Shown here: positions 55,682 to 64,000 of the stretch, piece by piece
Layout of the letters: every line of letters starts with the position of its first letter
Numbering within the stretch: position 1 is the first letter of the stretch
Source: Closterium sp. NIES-65
Lineage: Eukaryota > Streptophyta > Zygnematophyceae > Desmidiales > Closteriaceae
Assembly (NCBI GenBank): GCA_948144175.1
Contig: CANXME010000387.1
Location: forward strand, 524,501-588,500
Length of the DNA stretch: 64,000 nucleotides
Reading direction: 5' to 3'
Position numbers and translations under genes: made by a program
Notes under the pieces: model-generated
What the model saw: the letters and a program-made list of their open reading frames with translations, nothing else
Told to the model about the DNA's origin: nothing
Database searches by the model: none

Positions 55682-55706
55682 CTCCCCCACTTCGCCTATG
55701 GGGGTG
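55682..55706 (+). other. Polypurine tract of Cop-E in a hairpin
   Basis: CCCCCA, nine bases, TGGGGG, TG, then the LTR, identical to Cop-D. Confidence 0.7.
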
Positions 55707-55807
55707 TGTCAAACATTATATATGTTGTTGTAGTTGGTTAGGCCACAGTGGGTTAGCCTATAGGGGGTACACATTCCTAGGTTTTCATACTTATACTTAT
55801 TTCACTA
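55707..55807 (+). mobile_element. Truncated 3' LTR of Cop-E
   Basis: It follows the 5' LTR for about 100 bp (to TTATTTCACTATTA) and then passes into the Gyp-3 sequence ATGGCGATGACC without its last 22 bp. Confidence 0.85.
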
Positions 55808-56892
55808 TTATGGCGATGACCCTCGACAAGACCAACATTTTGCTTGGCCGTGATTGGTTGCAACGATACAACCCGCGGATTGACTGGACGACGGGTGACT
55901 GCACTGTGTGAGTGAACAGTAACAACATCACCCTACCTTGCTGGAGCTCGCCTGAGTCTTCGTCGGTCCGTGTCAACGCGATCCCGATGAAACGCACCGT
56001 AGCGGCAGGAGCTGACGTATATGCGGTTAAATTTCAGGAAGCCGAGGCAGCAGACAGGCCAAGAGATTTGCAAAAATTGCTCGCCGACGTACTGGATGAC
56101 TTGGCAAGATGACATAATGGAGGGAGTGCCACCTCAGCGACCGCATGACCACATGATAGAATTAGAACCGGGGGCACAACCAACAGTACAGCGACAATTC
56201 AGAATGACCGAACCCGAACTGCACGAACTGCAAAAGCAGCTGCATTACTTGCTCGAAAAACAGTTCATTCGCCCGAGTTCGTCGTCATTCGCCGCACCGA
56301 TACTATTCACACACAAAAAAGGGGAATTTCGCATGTGTATAGATTACCGCGCACTGAACCGAGTTACCATCAAGTCCCATTACCCCATTCCGCGAACCGA
56401 CAAACTGATCGACCAACTTCATACAACTCGAGTCTTCTCGAAGATCAACCTTTGAGGAGGTTATCACGAGATCCTAGTCAATCCGCCCAACTGCCTGAAA
56501 ACCGCCTTCCGCACCCACTACAAATCATTCGAATATACAGTAACGCCCTTCAGACTGACCAGCGCCCCCACCACCACAAAGCCTTCCGCTCACTGTTAGA
56601 TAAGTGCATAAACGTCAACTTAGACGACATACTAGTTTACATCACTGATAGAGCACAACAACTAAAGGACATCGAAACAATTTTTAAAATACAGGGTGAG
56701 AACCGCCTACTGAACAAAGCCTCTAAGTGTGAGTTTTTTACTGGAGTTTCTAGGGCACATTATTTCAGCCGACAAAGTGAAATAGACCCGAAAAACATTG
56801 CGACGATTCAAGCATGGCGCGCGCTGACAAATTTGACCGAGTTGCAGAGTTTTTTGGGCTTCATCAACTACGTGCGACGGTTCGTCCCTTAA
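55808..56892 (+). pseudogene. Gyp-3 protease tail and RT, second copy
   Basis: 55808-56857 is nearly identical to 46032-47083, including the TGA after SKINL, so both descend from one already broken element. It continues past the Cop-E target site (LQSFLGFINYVRRFVP). RT motifs are [11 protein letters not shown] and NLDDILVYI. About ten differences separate the copies by eye. Confidence 0.88.
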
Positions 56893-58305
56893 ATGGTGCA
56901 TGATTGCCCCGTTGACCGACCTACTGAGGAAGGGGGTTAATTATACGTGGGTGGAGAAAGAGCAAGCAGCCTTCTCGGCCCTCGAGACAATTTTGTGCTC
57001 GCCACTCATACAGCATATCGCTGACCCACACCGCCCGCTCGAACTAGTCACCGATGCAAGCGACATCGCCATGGGAGCAGCACTGTTGCAGGACTTTCTT
57101 AAACGGCCTTCAAACAATCATGTACGATTCCTGCAAGCTTCACCCGCCCGAACGCAACTACCCGATACACGAGCGCAAAATGTTGGTGATCGAGCATGCG
57201 TTCAAAGTGTCGCGACGCTACCTCACGGGATCAGACGTGATAGAACGGACAGATCACTGCTCACTATAGTACCTTCGCGCCCAACCGAATCTTAACCCGC
57301 GATAAACTTGCTGGTTGGACTATTTGGGGTCCAACTTCTACTACATCGTCACGTACAAAAAGAGAGCACCAAATATCGCTGACACACTCACCCGCCCCAC
57401 TGCCCAAGTTCACGCCATCATACTCACCCAAGCCAACCCGCTTTTAACAGGCCTATTTACCCACGGATATAGTATTGACCCATTTTTTACGCCAAGAAAT
57501 TCGTTGCAACTAGCAGAAGCAAAGGGTATTACGCAAAGACCGGTACCGATCGCATCTGGGTACCACCATATTCACTCCTGAGATAACTGCTACTACATAA
57601 TCCCACACAACGAGGTCATCTCAGGTGATGTCGGGGTAGAAAAAGCGTGACAGCAATTGTAGCGGTACTACTACCGGCGGTGATGTACAGCACCACGTGG
57701 GATCGTGCCCCACGTGTAAGGTGATGAAGATCTCGCGCAAGAGAAAGGAGGGTCAATTGCAGCAGATCCCACCGCCCGTGCGAGCCTGGCAGCAGGTTAC
57801 CGTGGATTTCGTCACGGGATTACCTTCGAGCCCCGGGAGTAACGACACGGTTATGGTTGTCGTTCATAGACTGCTGAAAATGGCTCATTTTGCTGCGTAC
57901 AGGAATTTGATCTCAGCCGAAGAAACCGCTCGCCTGTTCATCGCGACCGTCGTTCGACTCCATGGGATACCAGCCGCAATAATCAGCGACTACGACACGA
58001 AGTTTACCAGCAACTTTTGGAAGAACCTTTGGGAGCAGTTTAGGACCAGCTACAGTCCAGTTTGACATACTACCCCGAGACCGACGGTCAGACGGAGCGA
58101 ACAAACCAAACCATGGAGCAGCTGATTCGTGCCATTGCAACGACCCGACGGCATGGGAGCAGCAGCTGCCGCTGATCGAGTTTGCCTACAACAATGCCAC
58201 GTCAGCATTGACGCAGCAGTCCTCGTTTTACCTGGACTACGGGCCAAATCTAACAGTGCCCATGACGCCGAGCCCAGACAACCCTAACAGTGCCCATGAC
58301 GTGTA
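56893..58305 (+). pseudogene. Gyp-3 RNase H and integrase
   Basis: RNase H has LVTDASDIAMGAAL and NPRLDY-like remnants with a frameshift near 57100. KRAPNIADTLTRP marks its end. The integrase finger is degraded (CPTCK remains); the core has VDFVTGLP (Asp), ISDYDTKF (Asp) and DGQTERTNQ (Glu), then EFAYNNATSALT. Frameshifts lie near 58040 and 58130. No chromodomain or 3' LTR is recognised before similarity fades near 58305. Confidence 0.82.
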
Positions 58306-59370
58306 GGATAACGAGGCAATACTGTAGGCAGCACAACCAAAAAGGGTCATATTGCGCGGGTAAATCAAGATGAGACAAGTGAAAGGGTACCGTTGGCTCA
58401 AACGGTAACCCGAGTAGAATACTTAAAGCAAGCAATGGATATTGATGCATTTGCTTGCGTATTTGTTTCTATACTATGGTTAAAGTCAACTCACTTTACA
58501 TCTCGAGCCAACCATCGCAAGCAAGATAGGGAGGCCGACCTTTGGACTCGAGTCAGCCAAGCTCAGAGCAGATCTCATCCAAATCACAGCTGTCTTTGAG
58601 CCGGGCAATATTAACAAACATGCAAGGAGCTAGCGCTGATGAATAGTAGAGATCAACTGCGAGCGCGCTTGTAGGACGAGACAATAGGAACAAAGCCAGC
58701 GGCAAGCTGGCGTGCACATACGGTTAACACTGAAGGAAGAACGGCCCCGACGCAGCGGACCTCGACCTCAACCTCTCCATCGTACCGGACCCCACAGCAA
58801 CGAGCGCGAGAGGCGGAGCAAAATATGGAACGAGAATGCAACACATCGTCGGACCCAGGTGATATGCCGCGAGATTAGAAATGGGCGGAAGAAACGAGGA
58901 CGCGGTGGCGAAACCAAGAAGGTTGGACTACCGCCGATGGGGATGGCGGGAATGCATGGGCGAGAGAGAGGGACCGGAGAACCATGGGTGGCATGCTATC
59001 AGTAAAGGCATAAAAAATTAGATAGAATAAGGAACCTTGATATAATTGTGTGACAGGGTAGTGTAGAAATAACTTGTAGCGAGCACATGAGAGCGGCGGG
59101 AAAACCGCAAGTAGACACGGTCAAGAAGCAACGGCAGTATCAAGAATGATACTTAGGTGCGCAGAGGGCCGTGTGGCCTCTACTTGCTTGTATGTTTTCT
59201 CAATTAGCTAAGCATCTTCCCAAACCCTAGCTAGAAAAGCCAGTTCAAGCAAGAGCCAACCGAGCCAGTCAGTGTGTGACGAGAGCGTCTCACCGCAAAC
59301 TTGTTACATACAAGCAAGGAATGAATGACGATGTGTTGCTACGCTGCGGCTTTAGTTATCAGAGGCGATC
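58306..59370. other. No gene seen; probably end of Gyp-3 and leader or LTR of Gyp-MT
   Basis: TGTGTGACAGGGTAG (59049) and TGTGTGACGAGAG (59273) are similar and may mark LTR-related ends, but I cannot place an LTR or primer-binding site. Confidence 0.4.
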
Positions 59371-60607
59371 GATGGAAATGACACAAGCCACGCCGGGCTG
59401 GAGGGCGCATGCAAATAGCATTCGGTCGGCAGATCGAAGTACCCCGGCATCACATCGAAGCGACTCGCCCCGCTACCGGACGCCTCACCAGCGGGAACGT
59501 GAAGGCGTGAGGAGAGAAGAAGAGAGCAAGCGACCGCCGGCCTTTGACCTCGGAACGATACCGCCGGAGGCTACCTGGGTACGGGCGGCTCAGGCGTGTT
59601 GGAATGCAAGGACCGACCGGGAGTCGCCGGCGCGCATGCCGGACATGCGGGCGAACGACCCGAACCAGCCGCAAACGGAGAGCTCTCGGGAGCGCCGAGC
59701 CGAGCCGAGTACGGTTGCGCCACGAGAATTAATCGCGAGCCAGCCGGCTCTTGAAGCACTACGGGACGAAAGGGAGAGCCCCGTGACCAGCGTGCGGTGG
59801 AGGGCGTCCGCGCTACCGAAGATAGAAGTCGCAGACCGCTACACAGAGATCTCCGAAACGGGGCCGCCATTGAAGAATCACCTTATGCAGCTAGAAACTG
59901 CGCGATATTGCTGGGAGCGCGACGGATTTGACCTGAACGAGTTCTTTCGTAAGCTGGTGGCTACGTTGGCCGGCAAAGCAGAGACCTTCTACCGCATGGT
60001 GAGGAGCGAAGTGTTGGACGAACTCACACAGGGGTTAATCCGGGATCCGGCCGAGCAGTTCATGCAATTGTTGAAGCAAGAGTTTGTGGGGCAGACGAAG
60101 GCACGACTGGAGGAGTTCCGCAACTTCCGCCGAAGGAAGGAGGAATCCTTGCTGGCTTATTACAATCGGTTAGTGGAATTAGCGGAGGACCTGGAGAAAC
60201 ACGACGAATGAGTGCTGGTGTCGAAGTTCGCCCGCGGCCTAGACGATGAGCTGCGGCCAGTCGTCCGGACGGCAGTGTACGAAATCGGCGCGGATGTTAC
60301 ACTGAAGAAAGTCTACGGCATGGCTAAGCGGACCGAGCACACACAGCGGCTGCTGGAACTGGACGATGGGCCGGTGAAGACTAAGGACTGGTCGAGCTGG
60401 GCGGCGGCGGCTTTACCCGAGCCGGGGGGAAGTATCCCAGACCGGAGCGACCTGCGGAGGTGTCACGCATACGGCGAAGCTGGACATCTGAAGAGGGACT
60501 GCCCAAGCCTACCCTCATGTGAACGCTGCGGGAAGAAGGGGCATCGGCAAGGAGAATGCTATCAGCGGAAACCGGGGGCAGAGTCCCAATCCAGAGAAGA
60601 GCTATAG
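59371..60607 (+). pseudogene. Gyp-MT gag
   Basis: I start at the Met at 59371 (MEMTQATPGW); the open frame begins earlier at 59276. After a basic, Pro/Arg-rich N-terminal part the capsid domain has YTEISETGPPL, then ELTQGLIRDPAEQFM, LLKQEF, FRNFRRRKEESLLAYYNRL. TGA at 60209-60211 interrupts it (HDE-x-VLVSKFARGL). Two zinc knuckles follow: CHAYGEAGHLKRDC, where the second Cys is Tyr, and CERCGKKGHRQGEC, intact. TAG at 60605-60607 ends the frame. The protease frame overlaps in the -1 frame, the usual position of a gag-pol frameshift. Confidence 0.85.
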
Positions 60608-61362
60608 GAAGAGATTCGGAAGCTACAGTCGCGGCTCGAACGAATGCCGAAGGCAGGAGCCAGGCCATGCTAGCCATCGAAGAAGTTGTCGATGATGAGC
60701 TGCCCGAAGACGAGCTGGTGCGGGAGTACGGCTTCATGGCCCACCCGCGGGAGCGTAGTGACTTGGAATTCCGACGTCGCTCGAACACGGTGGGGGAGTC
60801 CAGTACCACGACTCGGCGGGAACGGGCGCCCGAGAGGAGGGAAGGGTCAGCAAGCAACGACATGCGGAGGCACCCGAACGAGCGGATGGTGTGCCAGGCA
60901 TCAGTGCTAATAGCCGAGAAAGGGAGCTTGACGGTAGTGGGCGTGCCGGTCCGGCAAGGGATCATAGACACTGGAGCCTATCACGTCATATTGGGAAGGG
61001 GGCTGGCCAAGCAACTCAAGCTGGACCTTCACGAGATGCAGGTAGAGAGGGGGATCCTGCTGATGACCGTCGAAGGGGGGGACCCGAAGTGGATGCCCAG
61101 CACTAAGAGGCCCGTAGAAGTCATGCTGCTGCCGGGCACGGATAAGGAATGCTGCATTTGGCTGAAGTGCGGGATTTCGCAGTCAGAGGACTATGATGTC
61201 CTGGTGGGCATGGAACTCCTGTACAAGGTGGGGGCAACCATTTGCACATGGCAAGAGAAGATGCTTTACCGGGTGCAATACTGGGACCCTAAGAGCTCAG
61301 TGGGGACCTTGCCTGTCCGTTTTGTCAAGCAAGAGCCGAAGGCAGCTTACCGAGCGGAATAA
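60608..61362 (+). pseudogene. Gyp-MT protease region
   Basis: The frame is open from 60556 but becomes Gyp-MT-like near 60665 (AMLAIEEVVDDEL). It carries the aspartic protease motif GIIDTGAYHVILGRGL (Asp-Thr-Gly) and ends the domain with YDVLVGMELLYKVGA, the usual flap-side ILG-M/W-DFL-type block. TAA at 61360-61362 stops it, but the same frame continues into the methyltransferase. Confidence 0.85.
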
Positions 61363-62400
61363 GCTGACCTGTCCAAGGAGCTGGACGATTGGACCTGGCA
61401 GGAATACGCGGAAGAAGGGACGAAGCGGATTGAACTAGAGGAGACGGGCCAAAGAACGCCTGACCTGCGGGACCGGGTCAGCAGGACCTGGTGCCTCGAA
61501 GGCGCGATCGGCATCTTGGAGCTCTTCGGAGGCATAGGGATGGGGCTGGCCGCGGCGCTGAAGGCCGGCTGTTGTGTATGGAAGTGGATCCACGTGGAGA
61601 AGGACCCGGTAGTGCGGAAGATGGCGTACCATCACGCCATGAAGCTGCTCGAGGAATACCCGCAACAGATCTCAATCTCGGCGATCCACATGGAGGGAGA
61701 GGACGGGATTCATGATGTGCATGACATCACCCGCCCCTGGCTAGAGGAATGTGGGCCGATAGACCTGGTGGTTGCGGGTTGGGAGTTCCAGTACTCGAGG
61801 GCAGAAGAAGAGAGGGGAATGGAGGACCCACGGGGAGCCTCCTTCCGAGACTTGGAAGGCGTGTTGAGAATGCTCCAGCAGACGGGCCGCGAGTTCGTTT
61901 ACGTGCTGGAGAACGTGGACATGGCTGACGACCGAAGAGAACCGGTACGGCTCGCCTTCGACAAGATTCAGTCGGTGCTGGGGAGAGGCGTGGCGGTGGA
62001 TGAGGTGCAGTTAGGATCGTGGGCTCACCGTCCCCGGCGCTACTGGCAGAACGGCGTGTCAGGTGCGGTCTTGCGGCATTCCCTGGCTCAGATGCAGTGG
62101 CCACACCCCCGGCTGGTCAAGGACATCCTGGGGCCGAACCGAATTCCTGCGCCTGTAACCACCAAGGATCACCCATCGCAGTACCAGTGCAACGTGCCAG
62201 GGGAGCTCAGGAGAGCCTGGCCAACGCTGGTCTCGTTTGCCGATGCCAGGGGCTTCAAGATGGAAGGGAACCTGCCAGGACCAGGGATGGTGTAGGACTC
62301 CCGGACGCGTAAGCGGGAGGCGCCGATAGCAGAAGAGAGGGAGCTGGCCATGGGACACAAGTGGGGAGCCACGGCACACCCAGACGTGACGGAGGCCTAG
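61363..62400 (+). pseudogene. Cytosine-5 DNA methyltransferase domain within Gyp-MT pol
   Basis: Same frame as the protease. Motif I is ILELFGGIGMGLAAALKAG (S-adenosylmethionine binding), motif II VEKDP, motif III HDIT, motif IV IDLVVAGWEFQYSRA, motif VI LENVDM (ENV), motif VIII AHRPRRYWQN. A likely motif X, ELAMGHKWGATAHP, lies after the TAG at 62293-62295, so the domain originally ran through that stop to about 62395. The order and the HRPRRYW block look most like the Dnmt3/DRM2 group. In motif IV the catalytic Pro-Cys of PCQ is Glu-Phe, so this copy should be unable to methylate; one base change (TGC to TTC) would explain the Phe. A second TAG at 62398-62400 precedes RT. Methylation of the element's own DNA is the obvious proposed role. 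Confidence 0.88.
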
Positions 62401-62412
62401 AGGTGCGCCGCA

Positions 62413-63285
62413 TTGGGGAGAGCTATGGATCTGAACGCCATGACGTGGATTTTGGAGACGATCAGGATGCACCTGAAGACGAAGGCGGTTCAGAGGGAGC
62501 TAGACGGGAGCTTGCGGTCCCAAGACGAACGGGAGGCCGCGTGGAGGAGGGAGCAGCTGGACAGCATCGAGGCGCAACGGAACGCCCGGATTAGGGAAGG
62601 ATGGACCTTTATGGCAGTAGAGGCCCCGGCGAGCCAAGGGGCAGCGGCAGACGCTATACCGCCAGCCAAGGGACCAGGGGACGGACCGGCCGAGGCTGAC
62701 TGGGAGATAGGGGACGGATTGGGGGCAGAGACAGCGGCCGCGCTACGGGAAGTGCTGAAAGAGCACCGCCCGACCTTTGCCTTCACCCTCCAAGAGCTAG
62801 GGAGGTGCAATGTACAGGAGATGCGGATTACGCTCAGTAACGACACGCCGATCTATTACCGCAAACGACGTATGAGCCCGGGTGACGTGGAGGTTTGCAC
62901 CGCCAAGCGCACGGAGTTGCTAGAGGCTGGGCTGATCAGGAGGTCGAAGAGCGAGTTTGCGGCAGCAACGGTGGTAGCCTTACGGACCGATATTACAGGG
63001 GAAGTGTCGGCCAAGCGGATGTGCGGCGACTATCGGGGGCTGAATAAGGTGACCGTGCCGGATCGTTATCCGATGCAGTCGGCAGAGGAGATATTCGACA
63101 AGCTACACGGCGCGATAGTGTTCTCGACTCTCGACCTGAGGCAAGGATTCAATCAGAACTTGATTCGGGAAGAAGATTGCAAGAAGACAGCGTTTCACGG
63201 GCCCGACGGCTTGTATGAGTGGATAGTGATGCCGTTCGGAACAAGGAATGCACACGCGGTGTTTCAGCGGACGATGGATACCGTG
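62413..63285 (+). pseudogene. Gyp-MT RT, truncated
   Basis: Same frame as the methyltransferase. After a linker of about 130 residues, RT begins TPIYYRKRRMSPGDVEV. Motifs are SEFAAATVV, RMCGDYRGLNKVTVPDRYP, FSTLDLRQGFNQ, KTAFHGPDGLYEW, MPFGTRNAHAVFQRTMDTV. It is cut just before the catalytic Y-x-DD box by Cop-F at 63286, so the rest of RT, RNase H and integrase lie beyond the window if they exist. Confidence 0.92.
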
Positions 63286-63416
63286 TGTCAGAATATTATC
63301 TTATTGTTCTAGCCTGTAGTGGGGTGCTCTATAGCGAGTACAACCCTTCTAGGGTTTGCTATTTGTATCCTCATTCTTGCTAGTTCAATCCTCTTTCTTT
63401 CTTCTAACTTTTGACA
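63286..63416 (+). mobile_element. 5' LTR of Cop-F (131 bp)
   Basis: It starts TGTCAGAATATTATCTTATT and ends CTAACTTTTGACA. The left target copy would be CCGTG (63281-63285). It is the same subfamily as the solo LTR at 45044-45171. Confidence 0.88.
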
Positions 63417-63460
63417 TGCTATCAGAGCAGGTCGATCCCCTTGGATCGATCCTGTGGGTG
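63417..63460 (+). other. Primer-binding site and hairpin of Cop-F
   Basis: TGCTATCAGAGCAGG follows the LTR (one mismatch to TGGTATCAGAGC). The hairpin GGTCGATCC-CCTT-GGATCGATC is the longest of the family (nine pairs). Confidence 0.82.
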
Positions 63461-64000
63461 GGTTACCACCTCGCTTCCGCTGCTACTTTTTCCTCCCGCC
63501 GTGCGCCCCGAGGCGCGCGGCGGTTTTCTGCCCGCCGTGCGCCCCGAGGCGCGCGGCGGTTCATTGCCCGCTGTGCGCCCCGAGGCGCGCGGCGGGCTTC
63601 TCCACTACGTCGCGGCCCCGCCCCGATCGTCGCGGCCCCGCCCCTTGACGCGGCCCCGCTCTACGTCGCGGCCCCGCCCCTTGACGCGGCCCCGCTCTAC
63701 GTCGCGGCCCCGCCCCGGCCCGTCGCCGCCCGTGCGCCTGCCCGGCTCGGCCCCGCCCTACCTTCGCGGCCCCGCCCAACGTTGCGGCCCCGCCCTATGT
63801 CGAGGCCCCGCCCTACGTCGCGGCCCCGCCCTATGTCGCGGCCCCGCCCCGACCGTCGCGGCCCCGCCCCTCGTCGCGGCCCCGGCCCCGTCCCCCCCCC
63901 CCCCTTTTTCTCCCCTCCCCCCCAATTCCCGTCGCCCGTCGCGGCTCCTTCGGGGGCCGCGGCGCGCTGTGGGGTGGCAGGTATGGGGGTGGCCAGTGTA
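63461..64000 (+). repeat. GC-rich leader repeats of Cop-F
   Basis: GTGCGCCCCGAGGCGCGCGG occurs three times at a 46-bp spacing (63502-63595). Then GCGGCCCCGCCC-based units with variable CTACGT, TTGACG or TATGTC continue to the window edge. Gag lies outside. Confidence 0.85.

Larger units (their letters stand above)
47084..55807 (+). mobile_element. Cop-E: Ty1/copia element with two insertions and a truncated 3' LTR
   Basis: The 5' LTR is 47084-47209 (126 bp), and the 3' LTR starts at 55707 and breaks off after about 100 bp, joining Gyp-3 sequence. Inside are a GTCGAC solo LTR (50765-51820) and a miniature element (53851-54197). Without them it is about 7.3 kb, like Cop-B and Cop-D. Confidence 0.92.

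Overview
The window is almost entirely retrotransposon sequence from a GC-rich eukaryotic nuclear genome. I found no rRNA, no ordinary tRNA gene, no CRISPR array, no prokaryotic operon and no host protein gene I can support. A streptophyte green alga (charophyte grade) is my best guess. The reasons are a chromodomain Ty3/gypsy element, plant-type Ty1/copia lineages, and a gypsy polyprotein carrying a cytosine-5 DNA methyltransferase, an arrangement I recall being reported from charophytes and dinoflagellates. This is inference.

Families, with working names used below. (1) A copia family with very short LTRs (123-132 bp), a GC-rich repetitive leader and a Gly-rich Gag: Cop-A (1-1122, -, 5' end only), remnant Cop-r (4598-4840, -), Cop-B (5146-12614, -, complete, identical LTRs), Cop-C (13390-18790, +, 3' truncated), Cop-D (35362-42536, +, complete), Cop-E (47084-55807, +), a solo LTR (45044-45171, -) and Cop-F (63286-64000, +, runs off the window). 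(2) Other copia: Cop-M (27083-33563, -, 820-bp LTRs) and Cop-N (-, two halves at 18791-21452 and 33857-34650). (3) Gypsy: Gyp-1 (1123-2806, chromodomain), Gyp-2 (gag and LTR pieces at 4841-5145 and 12615-13078), Gyp-3 (44428-47083, and a second piece at 55808-58305), and Gyp-MT (59371-63285), whose order is gag, protease, DNA methyltransferase, RT. (4) An LTR of about 1.06 kb dense in GTCGAC, seen only as solo or broken copies (13079-13389, 24799-25863, 35157-43178, 50765-51820). (5) Two miniature terminal-repeat elements of about 350 bp with a tRNA-type Pol III promoter (43555-43929, 53851-54197), and one 232-bp MITE (23542-23773).

Layout as nested insertions. Cop-A sits in Gyp-1. Cop-B sits in the gag of Gyp-2 with target duplication CCACT. 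Cop-C sits in a GTCGAC LTR and abuts the inverted 3' half of Cop-N. Cop-N is split inside its integrase by a 12.4-kb segment bounded by TTAA and 26-bp inverted repeats; that segment holds the MITE, a solo LTR, Cop-M and long purine/pyrimidine arrays. Cop-D sits in another GTCGAC LTR (CCTAG). Cop-E sits in the RT of Gyp-3 and was itself hit by a GTCGAC solo LTR (GCTCC) and a miniature element (TGCTG). The interrupted part of Gyp-3 is repeated downstream of Cop-E. Cop-F sits in the RT of Gyp-MT.

All long polyproteins are broken. Cop-B is the best preserved: one in-frame TAG separates two long reading frames. Across the copia copies most in-frame stops are TAG at a glutamine that sister copies encode as CAG. 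Autonomous function would need gag, protease, integrase, RT and RNase H; no single copy in this window has all of them unbroken.
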